A stretch of DNA of 64,000 nt, from the NCBI RefSeq assembly GCF_016464375.1, contig NZ_JADDIU010000004.1, forward strand, positions 177,279-241,278, read 5' to 3'. The notes beneath the pieces were generated by a model, which saw nothing but the letters and a program-made list of their open reading frames with translations, was not told where the DNA came from and made no database searches. Numbering within the stretch: the stretch's first letter is position 1; the number at the start of each line of letters is the position of its first letter. Of the stretch, positions 26,071 through 34,805 are shown piece by piece. A program made the position numbers and the translations under genes. Source of the stretch: Bacillus renqingensis. Its GTDB lineage: Bacteria > Bacillota > Bacilli > Bacillales > Cytobacillaceae.

Positions 26071-27207
26071 ATGAAGGCTGTTACATATCAAGGGATTAAG
26101 AATGTTGAGGTTCGGGAGGTAAAGGACCCTGTAATCAAAAATAGAGATGATATCATCGTGGAGATTACCAGCTCGGCAATTTGCGGATCCGATTTGCATT
26201 TAATCCATGCCATGATTCCTAATATGCCAACAGATTATGTGATTGGTCATGAACCGATGGGGGTTGTTGAGGAGGTCGGTTCAGAAGTTTCGAACGTAAA
26301 AAAGGGCGATCGTGTGATTATTCCTTTCAATGTGAGCTGCGGCCATTGCTGGTATTGCACGCATGATTTGACGAGTCAATGCGATAATGCCAACCCACAT
26401 GGACAAGGAACGGGGTTTTTCGGTTACTCGGAAACTGCAGGCGGCTACGCCGGCGGCCAGGCAGAATACATGCGGGTTCCGTTTGGAAACTTTACCCCTT
26501 TCAAAATTCCAGACAACTGTGAAGTCGAAGACGAAAAACTAGTGCTGCTCGCCGATGTGGTTCCGACATCTTATTGGAGTGTGGACCATGCCGGTGTAAA
26601 AGATGGCGATACTGTCATTATCCTAGGTTGTGGTCCGATTGGTTTAATGGCGCAAAAGTTCGCCTGGTTAAAGGGGGCAAAGCGGGTAATTGCTGTTGAT
26701 TATGTTGGTTACCGACTGGAGCATGCCAAGCGGACAAACAAAGTGGAAATTGTGAACTTTGAGGACCATGAAAATGTTGGTGATTATCTGCTGGAAATTA
26801 CTCAGGGCGGCGCTGATGTAGTCATTGATGCGGTCGGTTTGGATGGAAAAATGACACCGTTAGAATTTTTGGCATCCGGAATGAAGCTTCAGGGAGGTGC
26901 CATGGGTGCGATCGTGATTGCCAGTCAATGTGTCAGAAAAGGTGGAACGATTCAATTAACAGGTGTATATAGCGGACGCTATAATGCCTTTCCACTAGGC
27001 GATATTTTTCAACGAAATGTCGATTTGAAAATGGGCCAGGCACCGGTCATCCCTTATATGCCTTTATTATACAACATGATTAATGAAGGGAAATTTGACC
27101 CTAGTGATATCATTACCCATGTCCTGCCGCTAAAGCAGGCAAAACACGGGTATGAGGTGTTTGATACGAAGACTGAGGATTGTATTAAAGTCGTGTTAAA
27201 ACCTTAA
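26071..27207 (+). CDS. adhB: Zinc-dependent alcohol dehydrogenase, AdhB type
   Basis: Medium-chain dehydrogenase of 378 residues. Catalytic-zinc ligands are in ICGSDLH (Cys) and VIGHEPMG (His-Glu), the structural-zinc cysteines in CGHCWYCTHDLTSQC, and the NAD site is ILGCGPIGLMAQ. The extended substrate domain (GFFGYSETAGGYAGGQAEYMRVP) is that of the glutathione-independent formaldehyde dehydrogenase-like AdhB group. The substrate is not known. AAAGGAGGGG precedes the ATG. It is the last gene of the coat-protein transcript. Confidence 0.88.
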   Translation: MKAVTYQGIKNVEVREVKDPVIKNRDDIIVEITSSAICGSDLHLIHAMIPNMPTDYVIGHEPMGVVEEVGSEVSNVKKGDRVIIPFNVSCGHCWYCTHDLTSQCDNANPHGQGTGFFGYSETAGGYAGGQAEYMRVPFGNFTPFKIPDNCEVEDEKLVLLADVVPTSYWSVDHAGVKDGDTVIILGCGPIGLMAQKFAWLKGAKRVIAVDYVGYRLEHAKRTNKVEIVNFEDHENVGDYLLEITQGGADVVIDAVGLDGKMTPLEFLASGMKLQGGAMGAIVIASQCVRKGGTIQLTGVYSGRYNAFPLGDIFQRNVDLKMGQAPVIPYMPLLYNMINEGKFDPSDIITHVLPLKQAKHGYEVFDTKTEDCIKVVLKP

Positions 27208-27771
27208 TATCAATTTTGACCCAGGACGGATTGGAAGAAGAAAGAGCTAGAACAATGGAAAGATCAATCAATATCACGAAGAGCGTGCGGGATCTCCTTT
27301 TATGGGCCACTACGGTGGTCTATTTTTTTATAATATCAGCATATGGAGCTCACTCTTTTTTTATGGAAATGAAGAACAAACGGAATTGATAAGACCAAAA
27401 CACTCTTATGGAAGGATGAAAAAAATCAGCAAGTTCTTGTGGTCTTCTAAAGTCATACACTATTTTATATTTTTATTTTTAGGTACGAAATAATGAAAGC
27501 ATTGCCTATTTGGAATTAAGTGCCCATTCATGTATATGGAAAAATAGAGAATATGGCTCAATTAAACTTATACTTGAATTATTCATACCTCCACATTAAC
27601 TCATAAATAGAAACCTAGGAATTCAATTTGGTGCACAATTACCATTAATTTATAGGGAATTACCTATTTATGGAATCATCTGGGCGGCAGTCTTAAAATG
27701 TTTGTATTTTGGGGCATACTACCCCCTTGGTCTAAAAATTTGTTTTTAAATATTAGCTGCATTCAATTAGT
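27208..27771. other. Gene-poor stretch after adhB
   Basis: No convincing gene. A short stem GGCCAC/GTGGTC followed by TATTTTTTT (27305-27328) may be the adhB terminator. The rest is AT-rich with small unsupported frames. Confidence 0.5.
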
Positions 27772-27902
27772 CTGTTGATTTCCGTTCCGGGCGCTTGCTT
27801 TCCGCGGGGAGGAAGTCGAGCCTCCTCGGCGTTCCGCCTGTGGGGTCTCGACCTTTCCTCTACATCCCGCAGGAGTCAAGCACCCTCCACTCCAATCAAC
27901 AG
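27772..27902. repeat. 131-bp hairpin-type repeat
   Basis: Bounded by CTGTTGATT and AATCAACAG inverted ends, GC-richer than its surroundings. The interior folds back on itself (GGCGCTTGCTTTCCGCGGGG against CCCGCAGGAGTCAAGCACC). This CGCTTGCTTTCCGCGGG sequence is a familiar dispersed intergenic repeat of Bacillaceae. Non-coding; next to the dead transposon. Confidence 0.75.
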
Positions 27903-27952
27903 TGTGTAAAAATCAAAATGGCACATTAACACAGTCCGATCATTAGATAGAA

Positions 27953-29380
27953 GACAGGTTTTATTCCAGCTTTAGCAGTTGAATTCTCTGTAATACTTTC
28001 CAAAAAAGTTCTTGGTACACAAAACTTGAGGACAATTTAAAGTAAAGTGATCGTCCTGATTTCACTAATTTACTTGCGACCTTTATCAGTCTTGTTCGAA
28101 TGGTTTCGATTTGTATGCTTTTTTGTCCCTTTGGAAAACAAAGCGTACGAAGCCAATTTGTTAGGTTATATGCCAACAAACTCAACATCATCTTGGATTC
28201 ATTTACTTGGAAAGAATGGCTGTACATTTTATCCAAACCAAATCCATTCTTCGCTTCCTTGATATAGTTTTCCATTGTGCCTCTTTTTTGGTACGTATTC
28301 ACGACATACTTTGAAGAGAATGCATCTATCAGGTTCGTTACAAAGAATGAATGTGTGAAAAACCATTCGCCCGCTGGGTGAACAGATTGAATGATCACTT
28401 TTCTAGGCTTAGACCATGATGTTGCTTGATATTCGGTTTCCTCATAATAAATCTCTGTTTTTGTTGTATTGGGTGGTACGGAGGCAGGATGTAGCTCATC
28501 AGCGAGACATTGCAAATTGGCATTTGATTTTAAACAAATCACTTAATAGACCGACTCATCCTCACATAAATCATACATAGCTGGAACAGCAAAACCACTA
28601 TCCCCTCGTAAGAATGGGATCATCTCTGGAAACTTCTCGTTAATGCTCGATAAGAGATTTGACAAATTCCACGACTCCGTTGGAAGTATAGACATTTCCC
28701 GGTCTTAGTTGGACTTTTAAAAAATCACCAGTTATGCCATCAAAAGCAAGCAACGGATGGAAACCAACTGTTCCATAATGAAAATTGTAAAATGCGGATT
28801 CCTGTTTTCCATATGTATCGGCATGTGTTGAATCTAAGTCGATGATAAGAGATTTTGAATCTCTAATTCGATGGACCTTGTCTAGAAGTTCTTGATTAGC
28901 TCGATTTAATTGCTCAATAGATTCGTGATCAAACCGTGCAGAAAAACGGGATAAACTAGGTTGGGAAGCTAACGCTTCAGTCCCGATGACTTGCGTGAGC
29001 ACGGGATCATTCGTTAATTGATCAGCAGCATCATCTTCGGAATAGCCAGCAATGTTTTGATATATCTTTTGACGAAGTAAATTTTCATTCGAATGAATAA
29101 AGTAGATTCTTTCGTCATTTAGTTGCAGATATTTAGTTAGTGTCTCTGAAAACCCTATTTTTTCATCGAATTCTCTAAAAATGAATTCACCGGTGTCAGA
29201 AGAAAGGGAACCTCCATCATTTGACAATTTAATTTGACGATTGAAATTTAGAGTTAATTGCGGTAAAGTAGCCATTATAAGAATCCTTTCTGTGGTTATT
29301 TCGTAGATGCTTTAACCTTAACAGAAAGGGATTCTTTTTTCATTTATTTAGTGCAGTAACGATTTGCGAGAAAACCTATT
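27953..29380 (-). mobile_element. Decayed IS1380-family insertion sequence
   Basis: Carries one broken transposase. Candidate ends are ACAGGTTTT (27954-27962) and the inverted ATAGGTTTT (29371-29379), which is weak evidence; no target duplication could be established. A hairpin AAGAATCCTTTCTGT/ACAGAAAGGGATTC (29279-29335) sits upstream of the transposase. Confidence 0.65.
27961..29275 (-). pseudogene. IS1380-family transposase, frameshifted and with a stop codon
   Basis: The N-terminal part (29275-28640) begins MATLPQLTLNFNRQIKLS and contains the DDE aspartate region LIIDLDSTHADTYG. It ends in a false stop after EFVKSLIEH. The product continues in the next frame as LLSSINEKFPEMIPFLRGDSGF through ESVY, where TAA (about 28544) interrupts VYYVI. 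The C-terminal part (YNLTNWLRTLCFPKG) is in the third segment. One frameshift near 28660 and one nonsense codon make it inactive. Confidence 0.88.
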
Positions 29381-29850
29381 AGATAGGCGATAAAAGCCTA
29401 ATTCAGAAAATCTGTGAATAATTCAGGTTATAAGTAATTACACAAAAAATAACAGCTGTCATACTAAAAGGCCTATTTTAGATATGGAAACGTATGATGA
29501 GTTTGTAAGAAAAAAACAATAAATTGACACAAAAAGCTGATTTATTTTATTTTTTATCTTATTTTTTCAAAAAATATTGAAGAGTCTGTCCATAATATTC
29601 AGGCAGCCTACAGGATTGCTGATTCTGTCACCAACATAATGATGCTGCTTATTCCATTTGTGACTTGTAATGTTCGGCTTTTTACTCAAATATGAAAAAA
29701 AGCCGGTCTGAGCACACATATTGCCTTACTATTTCGATTGCCTTCCTCCTTGTCTGGATTGCGATGCTGATCGTATTTGGTGTATTCAACATTTCAGTTG
29801 GACCCAAAGTACATATGCATTTGGGTGAAGACAATTGGAATTCCACCATA
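29381..29850. other. Intergenic stretch without a convincing gene
   Basis: AT-rich DNA. A small frame at 29692-29874 has one hydrophobic stretch but no ribosome binding site and runs into the terminator. A CGGCTTTTT...AAAAAGCCG stem occurs at about 29674-29706. Confidence 0.5.
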
Positions 29851-29893
29851 AAAAGACCATCCTCAAAAAACTAATTGAGGAATGGTCTTTTTT
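29851..29893. terminator. Bidirectional terminator
   Basis: AAAAGACCAT-CCTCAA pairs with TTGAGG-AATGGTCTTTTTT. It ends the minus-strand operon beginning at 32321. Confidence 0.8.
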
Positions 29894-29951
29894 GAATTTT
29901 TTATAAAAATAAGGATAACCCTGATTCTTGAGGGAGTATAAAATGTTTTGC

Positions 29952-30524
29952 TTATTGCACTGCTGTCGGATTTTCAACCTTCAGCAGCTTAAAGAATTCC
30001 CGCATAAATCCAGGAAGATCAGGCCAGGCATGACCTGAGACGATATTTCTATCGACATGAAGCAGTTCTTCAATATAGGTTGCTCCGGCTGCTTCAACTT
30101 CTGGACGGCACGCAGTATAGGCAGTCATTTCACGACCTTTAATGTATTCCCGAACAGTTGTTAACACGAGTTGTCCATGGCAAATAACGCCAAGCGGCTT
30201 ATTTTCCTTTAAAAAGTGGGCGGCAATTTCCTGTACTTTCTTATTCATCCGAATATATTCAGGGGCACGGCCGCCAGGAATAATCAGACCATCATAGTCT
30301 GCTGGATTAATATCATCAACGGATGCATGTGATTCAATAAGGTAGGCTTGCTTTTCTGTAAAAGTTTCTAATTCTAAAAAGTCATGGACCACTGTTTGTA
30401 ATTTCTTTTTAGTTGGGGATGCAATCGTACAATGGATATTGTCTTCAATACAACGATAATAAGGGTAAAATACCTCCAAAGCCTCAACTGCATCTCCAGT
30501 TACAATCAATACATTTTTACTCAT
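29952..30524 (-). CDS. DJ-1/PfpI-family protein
   Basis: 190 residues of the class-I glutamine-amidotransferase-like DJ-1/PfpI fold. The nucleophile cysteine is in GVICHGQ (about residue 115), with DGLIIPGGRAPEY before it. Members include proteases, glyoxalases/deglycases and hydratases; which applies here cannot be told. It is the last gene of an operon with an amidohydrolase and a DUF59 protein, starting 19 bases after the latter, with AAGGTGA upstream of its ATG. It is probably under the sigma-54 promoter at 32361. Confidence 0.85.
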   Translation of the reverse strand: MSKNVLIVTGDAVEALEVFYPYYRCIEDNIHCTIASPTKKKLQTVVHDFLELETFTEKQAYLIESHASVDDINPADYDGLIIPGGRAPEYIRMNKKVQEIAAHFLKENKPLGVICHGQLVLTTVREYIKGREMTAYTACRPEVEAAGATYIEELLHVDRNIVSGHAWPDLPGFMREFFKLLKVENPTAVQ

Positions 30525-30543
30525 TTACATTCACCTTTCCTTT

Positions 30544-31266
30544 TCATAATGATTGAACTTTTACAGATTTTTTGTTGGATGGTAACTGATATCGCGCCTC
30601 TAATAAACCTCTGCAGTATTGACCGTTGAATTCCATGCTTAATCTAGTTCGCTTTAAATTTAATAGATAAGCATCAAATTCCTCCTGCGTTAACAGCTCG
30701 CCTTCAGGGGTTGGAAAGGCATACAATGATTCAGGGAGTTTCATCTTTTTCTCTAAGTATCTACGTTTTAAATCAAGCCCTTCTTCGAGCAGCTCCACCT
30801 TATTTAATTCTTCCATTGTTAAGGTTCGAATAGTTTCCTTAGAGAATCCCAATTCTAGCAGATGTTTGATTAGTTTCTCCTGCCGCCCATAAAACGCCTT
30901 TATTTCAAAGGTTTTTCTCACTTCTTCCAGGTTTCCTCCTGCCTCATTGCCAAAAGAATCGCTGAATTTCCTTCCATTGGTGACACCTTGATTAATTTCA
31001 TCCGAGGCACAGTGATCAATTAAGCGGACCTTTACTTTTTTTACCCAATTCAATTCAGATACGTATTTCCGGATATCCTCTGCCATGATAAAAGCGAAGT
31101 TTGGGGAACACCAATAGGTGGGCAGCCGAAAAACAACTTCTACTTCGTCATTTGTTATAACGGTTCGATCAATGAAATCTAAATCAGTTAATGGCTGGTC
31201 CAGTTCCGGATCATATACCTTGTTCAGCATTTCGTATACTTGCTGTTCCTTGTTCAAAACTATCAC
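30544..31266 (-). CDS. MIP18/DUF59-domain protein, metal-sulfur cluster assembly-like
   Basis: 240 residues. Residues 8-100 are a DUF59 (MIP18/PaaD/SufT) domain, with VYDPELDQPLTDLDFI and a cysteine in LPTYWCSPNFAF. The C-terminal 140 residues are helical and unassigned. Such domains help to load iron-sulfur or other metal centres. Similar proteins, as I recall, accompany an amidohydrolase in actinobacterial propane monooxygenase clusters; no monooxygenase is present here. The start may be GTG 31266 or TTG 31257, the latter better spaced from GAGGTGA. Confidence 0.8.
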   Translation of the reverse strand: MIVLNKEQQVYEMLNKVYDPELDQPLTDLDFIDRTVITNDEVEVVFRLPTYWCSPNFAFIMAEDIRKYVSELNWVKKVKVRLIDHCASDEINQGVTNGRKFSDSFGNEAGGNLEEVRKTFEIKAFYGRQEKLIKHLLELGFSKETIRTLTMEELNKVELLEEGLDLKRRYLEKKMKLPESLYAFPTPEGELLTQEEFDAYLLNLKRTRLSMEFNGQYCRGLLEARYQLPSNKKSVKVQSL

Positions 31267-31283
31267 CTCTCTTGACCATGATC

Positions 31284-32321
31284 TTATACTCTTAAAGGTG
31301 TTGTAACCGCTTTCGAAGTGAGATTACAATGTTTTAACTTTTCTCTTTTCGCATCAATATCAATGTCATAAAGCTTCGCAATGTTATCCGCTAAAATTTT
31401 CCTTTTTACATTCATATCAAAAGTAACGCCGGTTTCTTTAAGAATATCAGCAGGAATCTCAAAGTCGACAAATTTTTCAATAATCCATTTTGGATCCCAA
31501 ATGGCATAATCACTGCCAAAAGTAATCCGGTCTTCACCAAGCCAATATAATAACTCACTAATAATTTCAGCAAAATATCGAGGCCGTTGATGGATAAAGG
31601 CAATCGCTACCGAAAGCCCTCCATAAATATTCTTATCCTGTTTGGCAATCCAGCAAAAGTCTTCTAATCTAGGCAGCCCCACATGTTCGACTATAAAATT
31701 CAGTTCCGGAAAAAAGCTTGCTGCATCATCCACATCAGCCACGTCAAAGGCATCGCGGTTTAACGGCCTAACGGTTGGTCCTTTATGAATATGGATATTT
31801 TTAATCCCAAGCTCTTTACACTTTTCTAAGTATCGCTTGGACCAAGGATCTGAGAGTTTATATCCTTTAGAATCCTTATACCAATCAGCTGTATAAAGTT
31901 TGAGACCTTTAGGATTATATTTCTTTGCCATCGCTTCCATTTCTTCAAGTCCGCGCTCTTCAAGGCGGGGATCTGTCGTAATATTAAAGATAAAGCGATC
32001 AGGATACTTCTTCAGCAGTTCATCGCTGACATCGAAATTGGCAAATCCATTTTTATAAAATTCATTAAGATATACTGGCTGGAAGATGGCCATATCCGCA
32101 TATCCATTGAGGATAACGTCGTTTACCAGGGTGTTGGCGTCATATTTGTAAAACTTGTCTCTTGGCCAAATATAGTCTTCCGGACTAATTTGATGGTAGT
32201 CGTAAAAACAATCAATAAATTGCAGGCCATAATCATTTAAGCGGTTTTCCTTACTGGCATCCCAAGCAGCAATGTGACCATCAATGATAAACAGTTCTTC
32301 ACCATCTTTAGTTCTATACAC
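31284..32321 (-). CDS. Amidohydrolase-2 family protein
   Basis: 345-residue TIM-barrel hydrolase related to ACMSD and the amidohydrolases of propane monooxygenase clusters. Conserved metal-site elements include NIHIHKGP, FIVEHVGLPR and TFGSDYAIW. The N-terminal motif, usually HxH, reads DGHIAAWD here: the second His is Ala18, so the metal site may be altered. The start is GTG with AAGGAGG 7 bases upstream. It is first in a three-gene operon that has its own sigma-54 promoter and diverges from an AcoR-like activator. The reaction is unknown. Confidence 0.85.
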   Translation of the reverse strand: MYRTKDGEELFIIDGHIAAWDASKENRLNDYGLQFIDCFYDYHQISPEDYIWPRDKFYKYDANTLVNDVILNGYADMAIFQPVYLNEFYKNGFANFDVSDELLKKYPDRFIFNITTDPRLEERGLEEMEAMAKKYNPKGLKLYTADWYKDSKGYKLSDPWSKRYLEKCKELGIKNIHIHKGPTVRPLNRDAFDVADVDDAASFFPELNFIVEHVGLPRLEDFCWIAKQDKNIYGGLSVAIAFIHQRPRYFAEIISELLYWLGEDRITFGSDYAIWDPKWIIEKFVDFEIPADILKETGVTFDMNVKRKILADNIAKLYDIDIDAKREKLKHCNLTSKAVTTPLRV

Positions 32322-32360
32322 TTGAATCCTCCTTTGTAATAAAAAGTCATCTATATACCA

Positions 32361-32376
32361 TGCAAGGTTCGTACCA
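32361..32376 (-). promoter_or_regulatory. Sigma-54 promoter of the amidohydrolase operon
   Basis: On the minus strand TGGTAC-GAACC-TTGCA, with correct 10-base spacing between GG and GC, 40 bases before the GTG start. The identical first hexamer is used at 47342. Confidence 0.85.
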
Positions 32377-32532
32377 AGATTTTATATGATGGGAAAAGAG
32401 CTTGAATTTGCTCAGCTTATTTAGACCCAAATCTTACTACAAAACGGATTTGAACGGTCTTTTAAGCTAAAAGAAATTGGGTAATCCTGAAAGCGAAATA
32501 GATAAAATATTCAGTCTCTTTAATTGATATAT

Positions 32533-32580
32533 TTGTTGCAGTGTGCGACAATGTATTTATCTGCGACAAGCATTGTAGAT
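32533..32580. promoter_or_regulatory. Candidate enhancer sites for the AcoR-like activator
   Basis: TTGTTGCA-GTG-TGCGACAA (32533-32551) is a nearly perfect inverted repeat. A related, less symmetric TGCGACAAGCATTGTAGA follows (32562-32579). They lie about 155-220 bases upstream of the sigma-54 promoter, in the divergent region, at a distance normal for sigma-54 enhancers. Confidence 0.65.
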
Positions 32581-32727
32581 TTTTGCTACATTTTATCTCA
32601 TAGGCAGTAAAGTATGAAATGGACTAATTAGGTGTTAGAAGCCACTTACACTTGGAGTGGGGTTTCTTCCTACACCTTAAGAATCAACTAATCAGTTTCG
32701 TATTTTACTAATAAAGGATGATTTAAT

Positions 32728-34677
32728 ATGAAAAATCCATTTATTGCGCTGGATCACTCTTTATCTCCTATAAAAGAGAGGATGAGGATTGAAAAGGCCT
32801 GGGAGCAATTTGTGGCGGGACAAAAAACTGTTGAGGATATTAGGTCACTAACCTTTCAATCTTGGAAACGTTCTTTAAACCATGGGGTACATCCTTTACA
32901 TAGTATAGCCCCTATTACTTTATCTGAAGAAGTTATTGCAGAATATCGTGCAAGAGATCTCCTTTACTCTACTTTGGATCCACTGTTAGTCAAATTAAAA
33001 GAAGCAGCAATTGACTCTGGCTATCTCATTACCTTTTGTAATTCAAACGGCGAAATATTTTATATTGATGGTGACGATAAAATTAAACGCGAAGCAGAAA
33101 AAATGAATTTTATCGCAGGAACATCGTGGTCTGAACAGCATGTGGGAACAAATGGAATGGGGACTTCTCTAGCAACAGGTTATCCCATTCAGATTTTTGC
33201 CAGCGAACATTTTTGTAAGCCTGTTCATAATTGGGTTTGTTCTGCCGCCCCTATAAAAGATCCGGCAACGAATAAAACTCTCGGCGCTGCCAATATAACT
33301 GGAATTTGGAAAGGAGTTCATCCTCACTCGTTATCTACTGTCGTATCTATTGCTTTATCCATTGAAAGAGAACTTCAAAATCGCCTAAATCTCGAACATT
33401 TCTTCCTGTTAGAATATTTTATGGAAATGACAAATAGAAAAGGAAATTGTATTGCAGCGGTTATCGATCGTGGTTACAAAGTCATTAAAGCATCACCGCC
33501 ATTTTATGAAAATAATTGGGTAAATCAGAATGGAAACCTCACTATTTTAGATGTATCCTATTTACCGATGGAACCATACAGATGGGAGCTGAACGGTAAT
33601 AAAGGAAAATGGGCTTTTGAAGCTACACCTTATTATAGTCAAGGAGCCTTTATTGGATTTTTTGTATGCGCTACCAAAACCAGCAGACCTTTATCAAAAG
33701 GAGCTGGGAATACTGTTAAACATACCTTTTCCAGTATTATTGGCCAATCCGAGGTCATCCTATCTCTTTTAAAAGAAGCCAAATTACTGTCTAATTTAGA
33801 CCTGTCTGTCACGATAGAGGGGGAGAGCGGGACAGGAAAAGAATTACTGGCTCAATCGATTCATGCGGCCAGCCCGCGTTCGTCTGGTCCTTTTGTTGCT
33901 GTCAATTGTGGTGCCATACCCAGGGAGTTAGCGGAAAGTGAACTGTTTGGCTATGAGGAAGGAGCCTTTACCGGTGGGGTAAAAGGCGGTCATAAAGGAA
34001 AATTTCTACAGGCTGATGGAGGGACTATTTTTCTGGATGAAATTGGAGAAATGCCATTGGATTTACAGACTGCCTTGCTTCGTGTACTGGAGGAAAAGGA
34101 GATTACCCGCCTCGGTGGGAAACAGCCTATTCCTATAAATGTACGGGTGATTGCAGCAACAAACCGGGATCTAAAAAGGGCATGTGAACTGGGTGAGTTT
34201 CGCAGGGATCTTTATTACCGGCTAAGCATTCTCTCTTTACAGGTTCCGCCATTACGCAATCGAAAGGGGGATATCCCGATTATCCTTGATCATCTCATCC
34301 AGAAGATTTGTGCTGAAATAGGAAGGCCATTGTTCAATGTAAGCCCTGATGTTCTTAGAGTAATAGAAAAATACCATTGGCCAGGAAACGTCCGGGAGCT
34401 TCGCAACTTTATTTATAAAATGGCGGTAAGGGTGAAAGGCCAGCTCATGACAATGGCAGATTTACCAGAGGACTTTCTTAGCAAGGGAATAAGCAGCCCC
34501 GCCAATGAGTCCCGTCTTCTAATCCAAAGCCCAAGCAAAATAACATCATCTTTAAAGCAGCTGGAGCGGGAAACAATCCTTTCTGTTCTTGAAGAATGTA
34601 ATGGAAACATCACAAAAGCAGCAAAAAAACTAGGTATTCACAGAAGTACTATTTATCGGAAGCTGGGAAATAAATAG
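32728..34677 (+). CDS. Sigma-54-dependent activator, AcoR-like (GAF-AAA+-Fis)
   Basis: 649 residues in the AcoR arrangement. The N-terminal segment has WKRSLNHGV and a GAF-like sensor (about 60-210, containing EQHVGTNGMGTSLATG). The AAA+ domain has Walker A GESGTGKE (about 365) and FLDEIGEMP, and a C-terminal Fis-type helix-turn-helix reads ITKAAKKLGIHRSTIYRKL (about 628-646). The sigma-54 contact loop reads GAFTGG instead of GAFTGA. It lies divergent from the amidohydrolase operon, which has a sigma-54 promoter, so it is the likely regulator of that operon. The inducer is unknown. Confidence 0.88.
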   Translation: MKNPFIALDHSLSPIKERMRIEKAWEQFVAGQKTVEDIRSLTFQSWKRSLNHGVHPLHSIAPITLSEEVIAEYRARDLLYSTLDPLLVKLKEAAIDSGYLITFCNSNGEIFYIDGDDKIKREAEKMNFIAGTSWSEQHVGTNGMGTSLATGYPIQIFASEHFCKPVHNWVCSAAPIKDPATNKTLGAANITGIWKGVHPHSLSTVVSIALSIERELQNRLNLEHFFLLEYFMEMTNRKGNCIAAVIDRGYKVIKASPPFYENNWVNQNGNLTILDVSYLPMEPYRWELNGNKGKWAFEATPYYSQGAFIGFFVCATKTSRPLSKGAGNTVKHTFSSIIGQSEVILSLLKEAKLLSNLDLSVTIEGESGTGKELLAQSIHAASPRSSGPFVAVNCGAIPRELAESELFGYEEGAFTGGVKGGHKGKFLQADGGTIFLDEIGEMPLDLQTALLRVLEEKEITRLGGKQPIPINVRVIAATNRDLKRACELGEFRRDLYYRLSILSLQVPPLRNRKGDIPIILDHLIQKICAEIGRPLFNVSPDVLRVIEKYHWPGNVRELRNFIYKMAVRVKGQLMTMADLPEDFLSKGISSPANESRLLIQSPSKITSSLKQLERETILSVLEECNGNITKAAKKLGIHRSTIYRKLGNK

Positions 34678-34805
34678 AGTAAAATTTTTCTGATTATTTC
34701 ATTTGGGAGTTGCCTGTTTCGATTCATTTCCGTTATCATAAAGGTAGGTCTCATCTGTAAGATTATGGCGATTTTCGTCAAAAATACATCAATTGGAGGT
34801 ATACA

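Noticed and set aside
27302..27493. Small frame after adhB
   Set aside because: It starts inside a terminator-like stem, has no ribosome binding site and low-complexity composition.
27942..29386. ATTAGATAG on both sides of the dead IS element as a target-site duplication
   Set aside because: Nine bases is longer than usual for IS1380 elements and the copies do not abut clear terminal repeats, so it may be coincidence.
29692..29874. 60-residue frame with one hydrophobic segment
   Set aside because: No ribosome binding site, and its 3' end lies inside the bidirectional terminator.
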